From assembly GCA_036897525.1 (NCBI GenBank), contig JAYMTJ010000004.1, positions 124,001-188,000 of the forward strand: a stretch of 64,000 bases of DNA, written 5' to 3'. Positions 51,772 through 63,146 of this stretch are shown here, piece after piece. Under the pieces are notes generated by a model. The model was not told where the DNA came from. It saw nothing but the letters and a program-made list of their open reading frames with translations, and ran no database searches. The stretch's first letter is position 1, and each line of letters opens with the position of its first letter. The position numbers and the translations under genes are program-made. Origin of the DNA: Pelargonium x hortorum. Taxonomy: Eukaryota; Streptophyta; Magnoliopsida; Geraniales; Geraniaceae.

Positions 51772-51808
51772 TCAAACACAAATTTCATGAAAGTTTCTTG
51801 GCTAAGGC
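51772..51808 (+). repeat. Dispersed short repeat R1, copy 2
   Basis: Partner of 9,744-9,780 at about 31 of 37 positions without gaps. A central GAAAGTTTCTTGGCTA is shared in form with 60,003-60,035. Confidence 0.7.
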
Positions 51809-54666
51809 TTTATATATGGATAAAAAGTGCAATTCTAACTCATTTTAGTTAAGAATGAAGGAGTAACAATTAATATAAAACACCCCGTCCTTAGGAGCCA
51901 AACAGAATGTCGGGGATCCTTCTTTGTGGATGCGGGGGTTCCGGCAGGAAAGTAAAGCGCCTAGAATATTTCTGGCTCTATCTTGTATGTATCTAAAAAG
52001 GCAAATTATTAAAGTAACCGAAGCTAATAATACACCCTATTGTTATTACAGATTACAGATATAAAAGTCGACCTATAGAAAAGTGCTTACGTAATTTTAC
52101 GGTCCATATGGAAATGGATACCTTATTTGCTTCCAAGAATAGTTATGAGTAACTAAAATACAAAGTAATTTACACAATGTGCGAATTCCTTTTTTTCTAA
52201 TCCTGCAGTCTAATTAGGAATGCTTTCTTGCAAAACCAAATGGAGGATTCTTCTCTTAGTTATATTCCTTGCTAGCAGCACTTGCTCTCCTAACAGCACT
52301 AGCCTACTTGACTTCGACTGCGCTACGATCGACTGCTCACCTACTTTCACTTGCTATCGACTTAGGCGCGAAGCCCTCAAGCTGCACCTTCAATGGCAGT
52401 AGGCTCGACTGTACCGTTCCATTGCTAGCTATTGACCATCACCTACTTCTCAGTCGAAAGTCAATCTAAGAGCAAGTCCTGTCGGAGCTGTATCCGGCAA
52501 ATCGTCCACTTTTTTGGATTCTTTTTACTATAAGGCTAATAAACCGAAAGACTTTAAAGAATAAACATGCAGATTCTATAAAATAAGCTTGACTGTCTAG
52601 AAACCCTTAAGTTGGATTTAGGGTTCTTCCTAAAAGTTGTCCTTGGACGAGGCTGTATCCTGGTAATAAAATTATAGACATAGATTTAGCTTTAAACTAG
52701 GTTTGCCTACAAAGGGGGTGCTTTTTTTTTCTTTGTGAGGGATATGTTCTCCCTTTCTTTAGCTTTAGAGAGCGTACGCACAGGAAATAAAGAACTCTCT
52801 ATTTTGAGGGGCTTACTAGTTAGTGATATGTATCCAACAAGTCTTATCATATTAAGTTAAGGATGGATTCTCCTTACCTAGTCAACATAGAACAAAAGAT
52901 TACAGGTATTAAGCAGTAGCCTCTTCTTATGAATACTAAAATTCAGGACTATGTTTATTTGCAGGGGATATTTAGGTTAGGAATATATTCTAATTTTTAC
53001 TAATATAAAGTATTAAAAAACTTAAAGGTTAAACCTTGTCCCTTATAAAAAAATATAGGATAACACTACCGGGAGAGGGAGTGCTGAAACACTAGATAAT
53101 TTGAAACTATAAATGCTATAGTTAAGAAAAAATCCTTCTCAACAATACAAAAAAGCCTAGAATAAGTAGTTTAGGTAAGAAATTGATGCGCGAAAACATA
53201 CCTTTTTGAGCTATAACTATGAAATTTTAACGGGATGGTGCACGTGTGAGAAAGCAGTCTAATTGATTTTTTTTTTTTTGAATCAACTACCGTATTTATT
53301 ATAAATAAGGATCGAGTAAACTACTTTATAGGGATATTTGATGAATTCTTTACTTATAAGTAATTGTAATTAAAAGAGGTTTGTTTTCTTCTAAAGCTTT
53401 AGTTTATTCTGTAGGATGTCCCCTTTTGTGCTCTTTTTTTCTTTTCTTTATTAACGGGAACTCTAGACTCTATAGAAGTGTCTATACTACGGGATCTGTC
53501 CTATGCTAACGAACTGTTTGAAACTAAAGTAAAAAGGGATTTCAAAACCTCGCATGCCTATATCAAAAAAAAGGTACGGACACAAGCTTTTGCCTTTACT
53601 TTTTATATTCCCTAAACCATTTAATTTAAAACCAGAGTACATTAACATGGGAATACACAAGTTCTAATCCCAAAAAGCATCTTATTGACTTCTTTCCTTT
53701 AGTGTTAATTTAATTAGACAGCACTTTACTAATTAGTTTACCCTTAAGCTGAGCTCAAGTAAAACTAGCCTATATTGGTTTGTATTTGCAGCTACCTTAG
53801 AGGACTAAGATACTATTAAATAGCTAATGAATGAAAGTATGAAAGACTGAATTTCTTAAATATTTCATTTAGGATAGATTTATTGCCTCTTGTTTTATTT
53901 GTATTTGGAGGGTCTTTAATTGAGTTGCTTGCTCTTTGGGATTGATGGGATTTGAGAGCTATTGCCTTAGGGATTGCCATTTCTTTGTTGCTTTTGCCTT
54001 TGGGTTCTCTCTGCAGAGGGTACTTTGCCCTCTGTAAGCTCTCTTGACTGGGACTTCCTAAGCTGTCTATCGTTGTTTAGCAACCCTGTGAATCCGTGAA
54101 ACACAAGCTACCAAGCTGTAGCCTTCAGAGCACCATGAGAAGGAGTTACAAGGACATGGTTCAAGACCCATAGGGAAGCGGAGTACTTCCTTATTAATAC
54201 AATCGTGGTCAGTTCTTTATTTAAGTTTACGCGGTTTCGAGAGCTTTAAAATAGAAACTTAGGTAGGTTTTGCAAGATACTAGAGAGTTCACTCCGAAAG
54301 TCTTCTTTCTAAAGCGACGAGCCCTTAATCATGAATACTGACCTAAATTTGATGAGAGCTCTAATTTAAAGTAAAAGAGTTTTGGTTATTCCTCACTTAA
54401 TTATTAGAATATCCCAAAATCAGTTGAGGAGGACTTGACTTACTGTAACTCTTTTCAATTTAAATAGAAAACCCGCGATAATGAATTTAAGGAGATTGCT
54501 TTGACTTTTTACGTAACTAGACTAAGGGAATTCTAAAATCTTTCTTTCCTAAAACCCTAAATCTTCCATAAAGGAGAAAGGAGATCTATCCTGTGTAATT
54601 TGTAAAAAAGAAAAAAAGGAGGATTGCCTCTATTTTTGAATTCCAAGCTACAAAAGGAGGGGTTAA
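51809..54666. other. Gene-free spacer
   Basis: A GC-richer patch at 52,260-52,470 is open in two overlapping plus-strand frames (60 and 66 codons), rich in Leu, Ala, Ser and Thr, with no known protein. A 13-base T run lies at 53,267-53,279. GGTTCAAGACCC near 54,151 is an isolated T-loop-like string. Nothing else is supported. Confidence 0.6.
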
Positions 54667-54858
54667 AATCACTTAGATAAAGTATAAATAAAGAAATCAT
54701 TTTCTTTTGTGTTACTCTTAAAGTCATTTAGGAACCGAAATATGTAGGCGCTAGAAGGTGCCTTTTAATTTAATCGACAGCATTTTATCCTGTTTGCATC
54801 AGGTAAATGTAGTCGCTTTTGAAGGAAAAGCCATCGGTTCAAATCTGCTCGCAGTGCT
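54667..54858 (+). pseudogene. Leader plus tRNA-like cassette with anticodon-like hairpin
   Basis: An exact AATCACTTAGATAA leader is followed by a longer spacer and TTACTCTTAAA. At 54,815-54,831 a perfect five-base stem, GCTTT and AAAGC, encloses the seven-base loop TGAAGGA. That is the geometry of an anticodon arm, although position 33 is G instead of the usual T. After one base comes ATCGGTTCAAATCTGCT, a T-arm-like sequence with four of five stem pairs (counting a G-T pair), starting GGTTC at 54,836, 169 bases from the leader start. A normal tRNA needs four or five bases between these arms, so the structure is incomplete. It aligns in part with the 48.6 kb cassette. Confidence 0.4.
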
Positions 54859-57005
54859 GTTACACGTACAAGAAAGAAGGTAGCTAATAAATGAATTAGG
54901 AACAGGATTAGCGCATCGAAGTTTATGAGAAGAACTTGGCTTTAGATTCTTGTCTAGATGGTAGCACTAGATATTAAGGAACCCTAGAAATAAGGAGAGA
55001 CTATTTAACTTTAGCTTTCAAAGTGGAATACGGGGGGTTTACCTTTTGTGGGAATCGTTGTTTTGTCTAGTTCTGAGGAAGTTAACTAAAAAGATGTCGA
55101 AAGTCTAATAGGAATGAACTCCAAGCTAGATAATTGACTTCTCATAAGTGTGTCCTAACTCTATATTATAAGTTTCCCTACCCCGGTGTAGCTAAGTCAG
55201 TAAAAAAAAAAATCCTTCTATCTGCCGGGAAAGACCTAGGATATAGAGTGACATTATAGCAGCTGTTATTTTATTAGAGAATGCCCTATAAAGATAAGAA
55301 GGACAAAGGCCAAGAATGAGGGAATTCTCCTTAAGAAGAAGACTGTCCTGTATAAGACTATAGAGTCTTCCATACCTAACTATACAAGAACTACAATAAG
55401 TATATGAAGCTAGAGAGACCAATCTTAAGGCTGGGAGACGTAACAAAAGAGGACGAAGAAGAGTCAAGCAGCTAAGCTAGTGGTACAGAGTTCTGGTCTA
55501 GCTAGGAAATGGGATAGTTCATAAGAGTTATAAGAAAGGTCTTGAGAGGGGTATAGCTAATACGGGTCTTCCAAAAGTGAGGAAATATAGGAAAGAAGGT
55601 CTTCTAGCTCTTGGCTTTTGTATTCAGGGTTTGTATTGCATGCCAGGTACAGATTCATTTGACTTTAGAGACTGTTGTTCTTGAGATTCTTAAATTAGAG
55701 TTTACAACGCTTTATGTATGAAGGAGTACTTCTTTGTTGTAGCTAAACCCGAGCGCTAATGAGATAGCTGTCAACTAAAGGTGTTAAAGAATTGTTGCAC
55801 TTAGTTCTAATGTTTAAGCAGGTGTGGCAAAAATGGAGTATTAGACAGAAATTGAATTCAATTTCTATATATTATAGTTGAGGTATGTTTAATCACTCTA
55901 AGAGGAAAAGGCACTCATTTATTTAATTGGAGGTTTCGAAGCAACAATTCTATATTCAATCTTTTATAATAGTTGAGGGAAAGCAGGCTGTTGAAAAGTG
56001 CAGCTAAAGGTATAGATGCTAAATCATTCCTTATTTGAGTTTAAGACAGAAACCGGATTCCAGGGATTACAGTTAGAATAGAGGAGTCTCTTGGGATAGG
56101 CGGTGTTGCTAAGAGGTGTTTAAGTCTAAGAGAAGTGAATGACTCAGTTGTTAGCCTTGTTAGGAGTTAAAGAAAGAGGTGTTTGGTGTTAGGAAGATGG
56201 TTTGAGTTCTTCCTATCTATTGACTGAGTTCTTCTTCAATGAAGGATGCACTATCTATTTGCCGTTAATGAAAGAGGGTAAGAGTCAAGGATGAAGGTAT
56301 CAGTTACAGTTTGTTGCACTAAGAGCACATTGAATTACATGAAAGGCACTCATCTTATTTACAGAGACTGTGTACTTAATATCTTGGTTATAACAAAGAG
56401 AGGTTGTGCAGGAATGAAATCTTTGTAGTTGGTCAAGATTGGTTAGAGCAATTAGAGCAAGTGGATTGTTCGGTTCAAGAGGTCAAAATCCGATGTGGTT
56501 TGCATTGGCCTTATTAAGGTTAAGGCTAGGAATGTACTCTCGCTACAATTCCTGTGGATTGACTTTGCCTATGAATTCTTGAGCTCCACCCAAGCGGAAT
56601 ACAAAACCCAGAATTGACTTGCCCTAGGGTTTGACTTACTTTGATTGAAAGTCCTATTGAAGAAGAACTAATACACCTTCTTTCGCTCGCAAGGACCTAG
56701 TGATTGAAATTGAAATACAGTAGGGTGTTTTCCTTAGACTTAGAGTTGGTAAAGAAAGGGGCGTACGATACCATTTCCCAGAGCATCTAGAAAGAATCCT
56801 GGTTTCCGGAGATCTCATTTTCTTTTCAGAGGTAAGACGAATACGGATCCTTTTTGCTTAGGAATCCCTCTGGTAAAAACCTTGGGAAGGTCGGAAGGGC
56901 GCGACCCCAGCTATACCAGCACATTTCCCAGAGCAGCTAGAAAGGAAATGTTTCGGAAGTAAAGGTAAATATGAAAGATTTATGTATTCTGTCTTCTGTT
57001 ATTAG
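54859..57005. other. Gene-free spacer of the more even composition class
   Basis: No gene is recognised. The 91-codon minus-strand frame at 55,192-55,467 is leucine-rich with no known motif. A 23-base repeat, CATTTCCCAGAGCA-CTAGAAAG, occurs at 56,772-56,794 and 56,922-56,944 with one mismatch. The repeat shared with 45.4 kb lies at 55,539-55,562. Confidence 0.55.
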
Positions 57006-57019
57006 AATCACTTAGATAA
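57006..57019 (+). promoter_or_regulatory. Leader motif, copy D
   Basis: An exact AATCACTTAGATAA followed by AAAGAA. About 190 bases downstream a weak CAGTGGTTTCAAAG (57,194-57,207) recalls the tRNA-Phe T-arm, but no other tRNA part is clear. It is counted as a leader copy only. Confidence 0.5.
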
Positions 57020-59040
57020 AGAACGTACAAATCAACCCTCCTTCAATTCTTCTTTGACCCTTTCTTTGCTAAAACAAAGAGAATTATCTGGTTTATCCTC
57101 TCCTTTAGAATACACTTACTTAATTGGAAGCTCTCTAATCTAAGGAAATGGAAAGCTCTTCTTCTTGCTAAGCCTGCTACAACACAGAGAATCAGTGGTT
57201 TCAAAGAATAAAGAAGATAATCAGGTTTCTACCATATCATGCAATGTCTGCTTACCTCCAAACAAAGAATTGAGTCCTTGTTAAACTACTAAACTAAACG
57301 GGAACTCTTTCAAGAATACCAATTAGAGGCTCGCTTTCCATTAGAACAATTACACCTAGGAATAGATCGGGGGTAAGCTCCTATAGTTACAGTTACTTAT
57401 TTTTCCTTACAGGCATTTCCTTTTTAGCCTGGAAGACATTTACTCCTTCATAAACTAAAGGAACTCCTTTACCTTCATTCATTCAATCCCTTGATTAGAG
57501 ATTAAGAGTCTGTACAACTAGAGTTAGGAGAATCTGATAAAGTAAAGTGTCATACTCCTGAACCTGTTTAAACCTTGCTTTACCAAGAAAAGAATACAAA
57601 GTGCTTGCTAAAGACAGAAGTCAAATTCTTTAACACCTATTCTTGACATACTTCACTACAATTATGAATGCTATTAGCGGCTTAAACTGGTATATCGGAA
57701 AGCGCTCTATGGGATAGAACTCTATTCCACTTGAAAGCTGCACCTTCCCTCAAGACTGTTTCAATTATCCTACCCTTTAGCCAACAAAGCTACACTAGAA
57801 GGCATCTGCTTTGGACTGTCCTCAATCTGCTACACTGGCAAACGGACCTGTTTTCCTTTAGCGGCTTTAGCAACACTGTCTATATAAGTGCAACTTTAAC
57901 ACCTTTCGCACCACCTAGCTCCACCTAATAAAGCTTAGGAATCTCAAACCCAGAATACTGGTATACTGGAATACAGAAGACATTTAAACTACAAAACTGG
58001 AACCTCTAAGTGTGAACTCCTTTAGCTGCTATAAGGTACGGAGTCCTCCAACAAATTCCCAATACAAACCCTCAATTGACAGGTTAGGTAATATTTATCT
58101 TGGTTAGAACAATTAAATAGTAAAGCTCTCTAGTTTGCGCGGAACCATCACAAGAACAAAGTAAAGAAAATCTGTGTTATTCCTTTAGCTGCACCCTGTT
58201 ATTCCATTAGATGAGACATGAACAAAAAGTAAGGAATTCTCTTTCTCTTCTCCTTAATACCTGCTAAAACTGATAGGCTCTCTAAAAACTCTTGACAAGA
58301 ATACAATTAGAGAGTTCTTTCCCAAACCATTAAGACTCTACTCAAGAACAACGAGGAAGAATTAAGAAACTTCCTGAAACCTTAACATGAAAGTGCAAGA
58401 CCTGCTTCCAAACTACAGAATTGCCTTCTTCGAATCCGATCCTTTGCCATTGACCTGCTGTTAATCAATTCCCTCTTTACCTTCTATCTCAACAACAGTC
58501 AACTTCTTTAGAACTAAATATCCACTCTTTCTAAGTAAGATAAGAAGGAGTACTTTAGTACACTGTCCCATCAATTAGTAATTAGTGCCTTATTTTCTGT
58601 AATATAATGTCAGATTCTTAGACATTCAACTTAATCTTCTTAGCTCGCATTCAACTAGAGGGTTTAGCAACACAGTCAATGTCAGCCTGGTCAATTACTC
58701 CTAGGAATCTGCTCTCAACAAACAAATAGAATCCTGGATCCGGTTTCTATCTTATAAACTATCTCAAATACTCAAAAGAAAAAAGAAAATAGAATCTGGT
58801 TTCGACAACTGAACAAAAGTAAAAGAACTAATACCAAGGAATATTCTAAGACTCCAAGGTTGTACACAGAAGAATACAAGCTATTAATATGTGAACCTAA
58901 ATAAATAGAATCCCTAATAGCTGCACTTCCTATAGTTACTATTTAACAGGAACACTTAAGGTAAGGGTTGGAATGTACTCAGTTAAACTACTGGAACCTT
59001 AAAGATTAGAACCTTTATCTGCAATCCCATTATCTTAAAC
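57020..59040. repeat. Zone rich in diverged dispersed repeats
   Basis: Blocks here match the 32.8-33.5 kb zone in the same order and strand: 57,335, 57,437 and 58,864 correspond to 33,025, 33,131 and 33,454. Spacing is close for the first pair (102 against 106 bases) and expanded for the next. CAAGAATAC-AATTAGAG occurs at about 57,311 and again at about 58,305. Short frames (65 codons or fewer) have no motif. The repeats have no recognised family. Confidence 0.6.
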
Positions 59041-59923
59041 TCTTTTTTTATAAGAAACTCAGAATTAAATAGAGTTTTTGGTATCCGGATATCTAAATAA
59101 GGGTAGAGTACTTTACTATTAGCAAAATACAGTCTTGGTAGGATCTATATTAAAATAAGTAGGCGCTTGAGTCTTACATATATACTGTGTTTCCTTTTCC
59201 TTAATTAGGTTTGTGGCTCAAACTTGGGTATAAGGTAATAAAAAGAGTAATGGGTACTCCATTCGGGCTCAAAAGAAAAAACTATCAAAATTGGCAAGAG
59301 ATATTGAATAAAGAACGGAACTTTGAGGTTAGGGAGCTGTAATGTTACAGTAAAAAAGTATAAGACTAAAGAGTTCACAAGTTTGATAGACCTTTTTAGG
59401 AAAAGATACAATTCAGTATAAGCAATACCTCTCTAGAGAATTAAAGAAGAGGAAAAAGGATAATGTAAAGGGTACTTACTAGTCATTTTAGTTTATGGCA
59501 GCCTATGGGTTTCCTATATCCGCTAGAAGTGCTTCCTTGGTGTCTGATGCTAATGGCCTAATCCGATAGGAAGGGTACTCTCTGACTCTCTCTAGTAATA
59601 CTATAACAACTAACTATACAAGCCTAGCTACTAAGACAAGGGAATACAGCTTTATACTGAATACTTCTTCTACGGGGTCGCTAAACTAGTATTTATAATA
59701 ACTTGGGCACTGTTTGGGGCCGTATTCCTTATGTTTTAACATTAACATTTCTAAGCTATTGACTTAATAAAGTATAATAAAATAGTTTATTCCTGAATTT
59801 ATTAGTTAAGGCGCTGGAATGTAGCTATTAAGAGGGTTCCTTTTGTGCTCCCTTGTTTCCAGGTTTATCACAATAAATTTCAGAATTTATTAGAGAATAA
59901 AAGAATTGAAACGAAAGCATAGG
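59041..59923. other. Gene-free spacer
   Basis: No gene is seen. The stretch 59,594-59,640 is the partner of 853-907. Confidence 0.6.
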
Positions 59924-60035
59924 AATTTTGCGGATATCTCTTGGCTAGCGCTCCTTTTGCTTTTGTTCTTGGAATTCCAATTATGACTGACTCCAAAAAA
60001 AGAATTTCATTTAGTGAAAGTCTCATGGCTAGCAC
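59924..60035 (+). repeat. Dispersed short repeat R1, copies 3 and 4
   Basis: Two relatives of the 9.75 and 51.8 kb repeat lie 79 bases apart. At 59,924-59,951: AATTTTGCGGATATCTC then TTGGCTAGCGC. At 60,003-60,035: AATTTCATTTAGTGAAAG then TCTCATGGCTAGCAC. They fall inside an 88-codon frame with no known protein. The GTGAAAGTCTCATG string faintly recalls group II intron domain V, but the flanking stem strands are absent. Confidence 0.5.
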
Positions 60036-63000
60036 TATTTGTTGGAAGGATTACAGCATCTTAATAAAATTTCTTAAAGCAAGGGAAGACAGGGACCACT
60101 TTCTTTGTAGGCGGGTAGTATTTTACTTGATAGGCAGGATCCGTTTAAGTGTTATTCTTGCTTTGATCAGAAATATGCATCTACATTATAGCTCTTATCG
60201 CTATTAGGAAGTTTTTCGTTGTGGGTTCAACTCGTGAAAAGTTACTGCTTTTAGAGTAGTAAGTTCTAGAGAAGGTCCTATAAGCAAGCTTACCTTAGTT
60301 TATAAAAATTTCCCATTTTCTCAATAATTAAATATTAGGGATGCTAGGGTATGAAGTAACTAAATTTATCAGTTTCTGGTAAAGAGGTAAAATGGAAAGT
60401 CTTTCTAGTTGTTGTTGATTATAGTGTAAGGTTAACTATCAAAAAACTATCTAACATTGCACTCTCTCATGTCGTTCTAGGCCGGGTAGAATAAGCATTA
60501 CAATACTATATTACGAACTATTATACAATCTAAACACCTAACCTACTAATGAACAATTATTAGCTACAATAGCTACAGGCTACAAGAAGAATACCTAGGA
60601 CAGATATAGTAGCCCCTAAGCATAACATAAGCGGGGTATTGAGTGAGTAAGTTGTAATTAAAAGTCTAAGGTATGCTCTTTATGAAGTAAGGCTTAAGAC
60701 TAAAACAGGGAATCGGGTATCCTATATTTAGAAACCTTTTGAAATCTTAGGCGGTTGTTCGGGGCTTTAACAAATAAGGAGAGATAGCTCAGTCTTTTAT
60801 TAAGTTAAGTGGCTAGAATTAGAGAGGTTTGTTTATTAAAGGGTAAGTCCTAACAGGTTTTTTAAACATATAAAATATTGCTCAGAAAGTCCTTGGCCCG
60901 ACCTTACAAGCACTCCAAACTAGTGATAAAAGGATTAACTAGGCCCTTTTGCATTTATTTGTTTCCTTTATCTTTACTTTAGGAATTCTTGAAAGTCTTT
61001 ACTAGGAAGTGTAATATTTAAAAAGGGTACCTTTCTTCCAGAATTTCTTGATGTAGCTATTAAATCTTGGTTTTGAGTAAGGCTTTTCTGTTCTTTGTTC
61101 TAGGTTTCCGATTTCAGATAGTATATTCCCATATCAAAGTAAAGCTACACTTAAATTCCTTCTCTATCTGGATACTAAAAACAAGAATTACTTGAATTGG
61201 ACTCCAACTATTCCTAAAAACGAGGAACACTAAAAAACAAATAGACTCCTTAACAAACAGCAACAAACACATCTAAAACAGAAATTCCAGGATAAAGAAA
61301 TAAATACCTTTAGAAAACAAACCCTTTGCCTTGCTTAAGGAATATGAATATAGGGACGGAGCTTCTTTTACTTGATTCTTGAGTAGGATCTTGAGTTCTT
61401 TCTTGTTTGAGTTGGTAGACTTTCTACTGGTACTGAGACAGGGTTTCGTGGTGGATGGTATCGTTCGTAAAGGTTTAATACTAGGATCTTTTACAGCTAC
61501 GCAGCCTCAAAATGACTTAAAAATACCTAAAAAATGAAAAAGGTTTTTATTTTATCCTATATAAATAATATAGATTGCACTTGATACTACTGTATCAAAA
61601 TCAAAAAAAAAAGATACTATATTTTTTGTTGAAAGCTTTTCTACTATATAATAGAGATAATAGAGGCTCTCATTTGTACTCTTAACGAAATAGAAGAAAG
61701 GTGAGCTTTATCTTATCTAAACATTTTCTCTTCTTATCTTTAAGTTGCAATACTATCAAACCAGAGCTCTTTCATTCTCTGTTAGAGTTAGACAAGAAGT
61801 TAGAATTGGATATTTCTTCTGGAATCAAGGAAGCTCAAACGGTCTATGATTTCTTTGGAAAAGGTTAGGTACAGAAAGAATTCATAGCTAGTATAACTGC
61901 CGGGGGAAGCACTTTCTTATATTAAATGTGGGACTATCCAGCCTAATGGCTGCAATAATCTTTTATTTTGTAAAAGCACTTCGGTACCTACCCAAGAGGT
62001 ATGCTACAATTTTCTTTTCTCAGAGTTCAATCTTATATCAAAGACTTTTTCAACGCGACTTACTTTGTTGAAACTATTCTGGCATCTAGCGCTTCAGTAC
62101 ACGCTCGACTTTCCTTGGATTCTGATTGAGACGTAGTCGCGGTTTGAACCTACAGCAAATTTATCCGCACTCTAACTTTAAAAACACTAATAGTGCGGAA
62201 TAAAACCTAAAAGAAACCTGCGTTCTATATAACTATACGAAATATTCCCGACCCTGCTTTAGTCTTTAATAGACTTTACTCCTAATTTCATTTTGCTGTC
62301 ATTTAGAGAGCCATACTTGTCTAGAATTTCCTGTTAAAAAGAACCGTTTTTTAAGCCGAAGGTGTATATTCCTTTGGTTTATAATAAGCTATTCCTACTG
62401 CGAAGTTTAAATAGGAATTGACTTATTGATTCTGGTAAATTTAGCACTTGTGAAACGTAATTAGAATTATGAAATCTGTCTTTAGTGGGTATTTTTTTAT
62501 CCGGATAAACTAGACTCGATTTGCAGCTTTTGAAAACATATTTATGGAATCCCGGTTTGGTTCATTAAATAAAGTAAGTCATTTTGGGGGTATTCAAAGA
62601 GCGTAACAACACTGGCTTTAGTTTAGAACGAAACCCGGGGTTTCTGTGTATAAATAATACTTAACTTCTGTTCAAGGTAGCTATCAACTAAGGCATTTTC
62701 CTCCCCTTTCAGCCCCCAAAACAAGTATTTGGTTTGGAATAACCGTATGCAAATTCCTTTTCTGGGTAAAAAAAGCTAAGACAAATCGAAATACCCGGAT
62801 TCTAAACTAGCAAGTGCATATTGTTTTATTTACAAGGATATCATTTCTAAATCTACTTTTTATTAATGAAATCTCAAATTAGGAACTACTTGAATATCCA
62901 AAACTCTTGGAAAAGGACTCTTAAATTTAGAGGGCCCCCTAAAAGAAAACTTACGGATAGAATTTTCAGGAACACTTTTTATTTTATAGTGCAGTGCCTT

Positions 63001-63100
63001 ACTTTTCCAGTATATTGTGGTATCAAAACAAAAAACGGGTCTTGAAAAGAAGTTAAACATTACAAGATAATTTTTTTAGTTTAGAGGCCAGGAAACCCCT
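60036..63100. other. Gene-free spacer
   Basis: GCTACAATAGCTACAGGCTA (from about 60,563) is a reverse-orientation relative of 34,141-34,170. Weak T-loop-like strings occur near 60,217 and 62,140. No gene is supported. Confidence 0.6.
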
Positions 63101-63146
63101 ACTTCTTAGAGGAATATTATAATACTTCTTAGAGGAATATTATAAT
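63101..63146. repeat. Perfect 23-bp tandem duplication
   Basis: The unit ACTTCTTAGAGG plus AATATTATAAT occurs twice head to tail with no difference, at 63,101-63,123 and 63,124-63,146. The lack of any change suggests a young slippage or short-repeat recombination event, in contrast to the old, diverged repeats elsewhere. Confidence 0.97.

Noticed and set aside
52260-52470. GC-richer Leu/Ala/Ser-rich frame as a membrane or signal-peptide gene
   Set aside because: Two overlapping frames are equally open, so local composition is the simpler cause; no conserved residues are seen.
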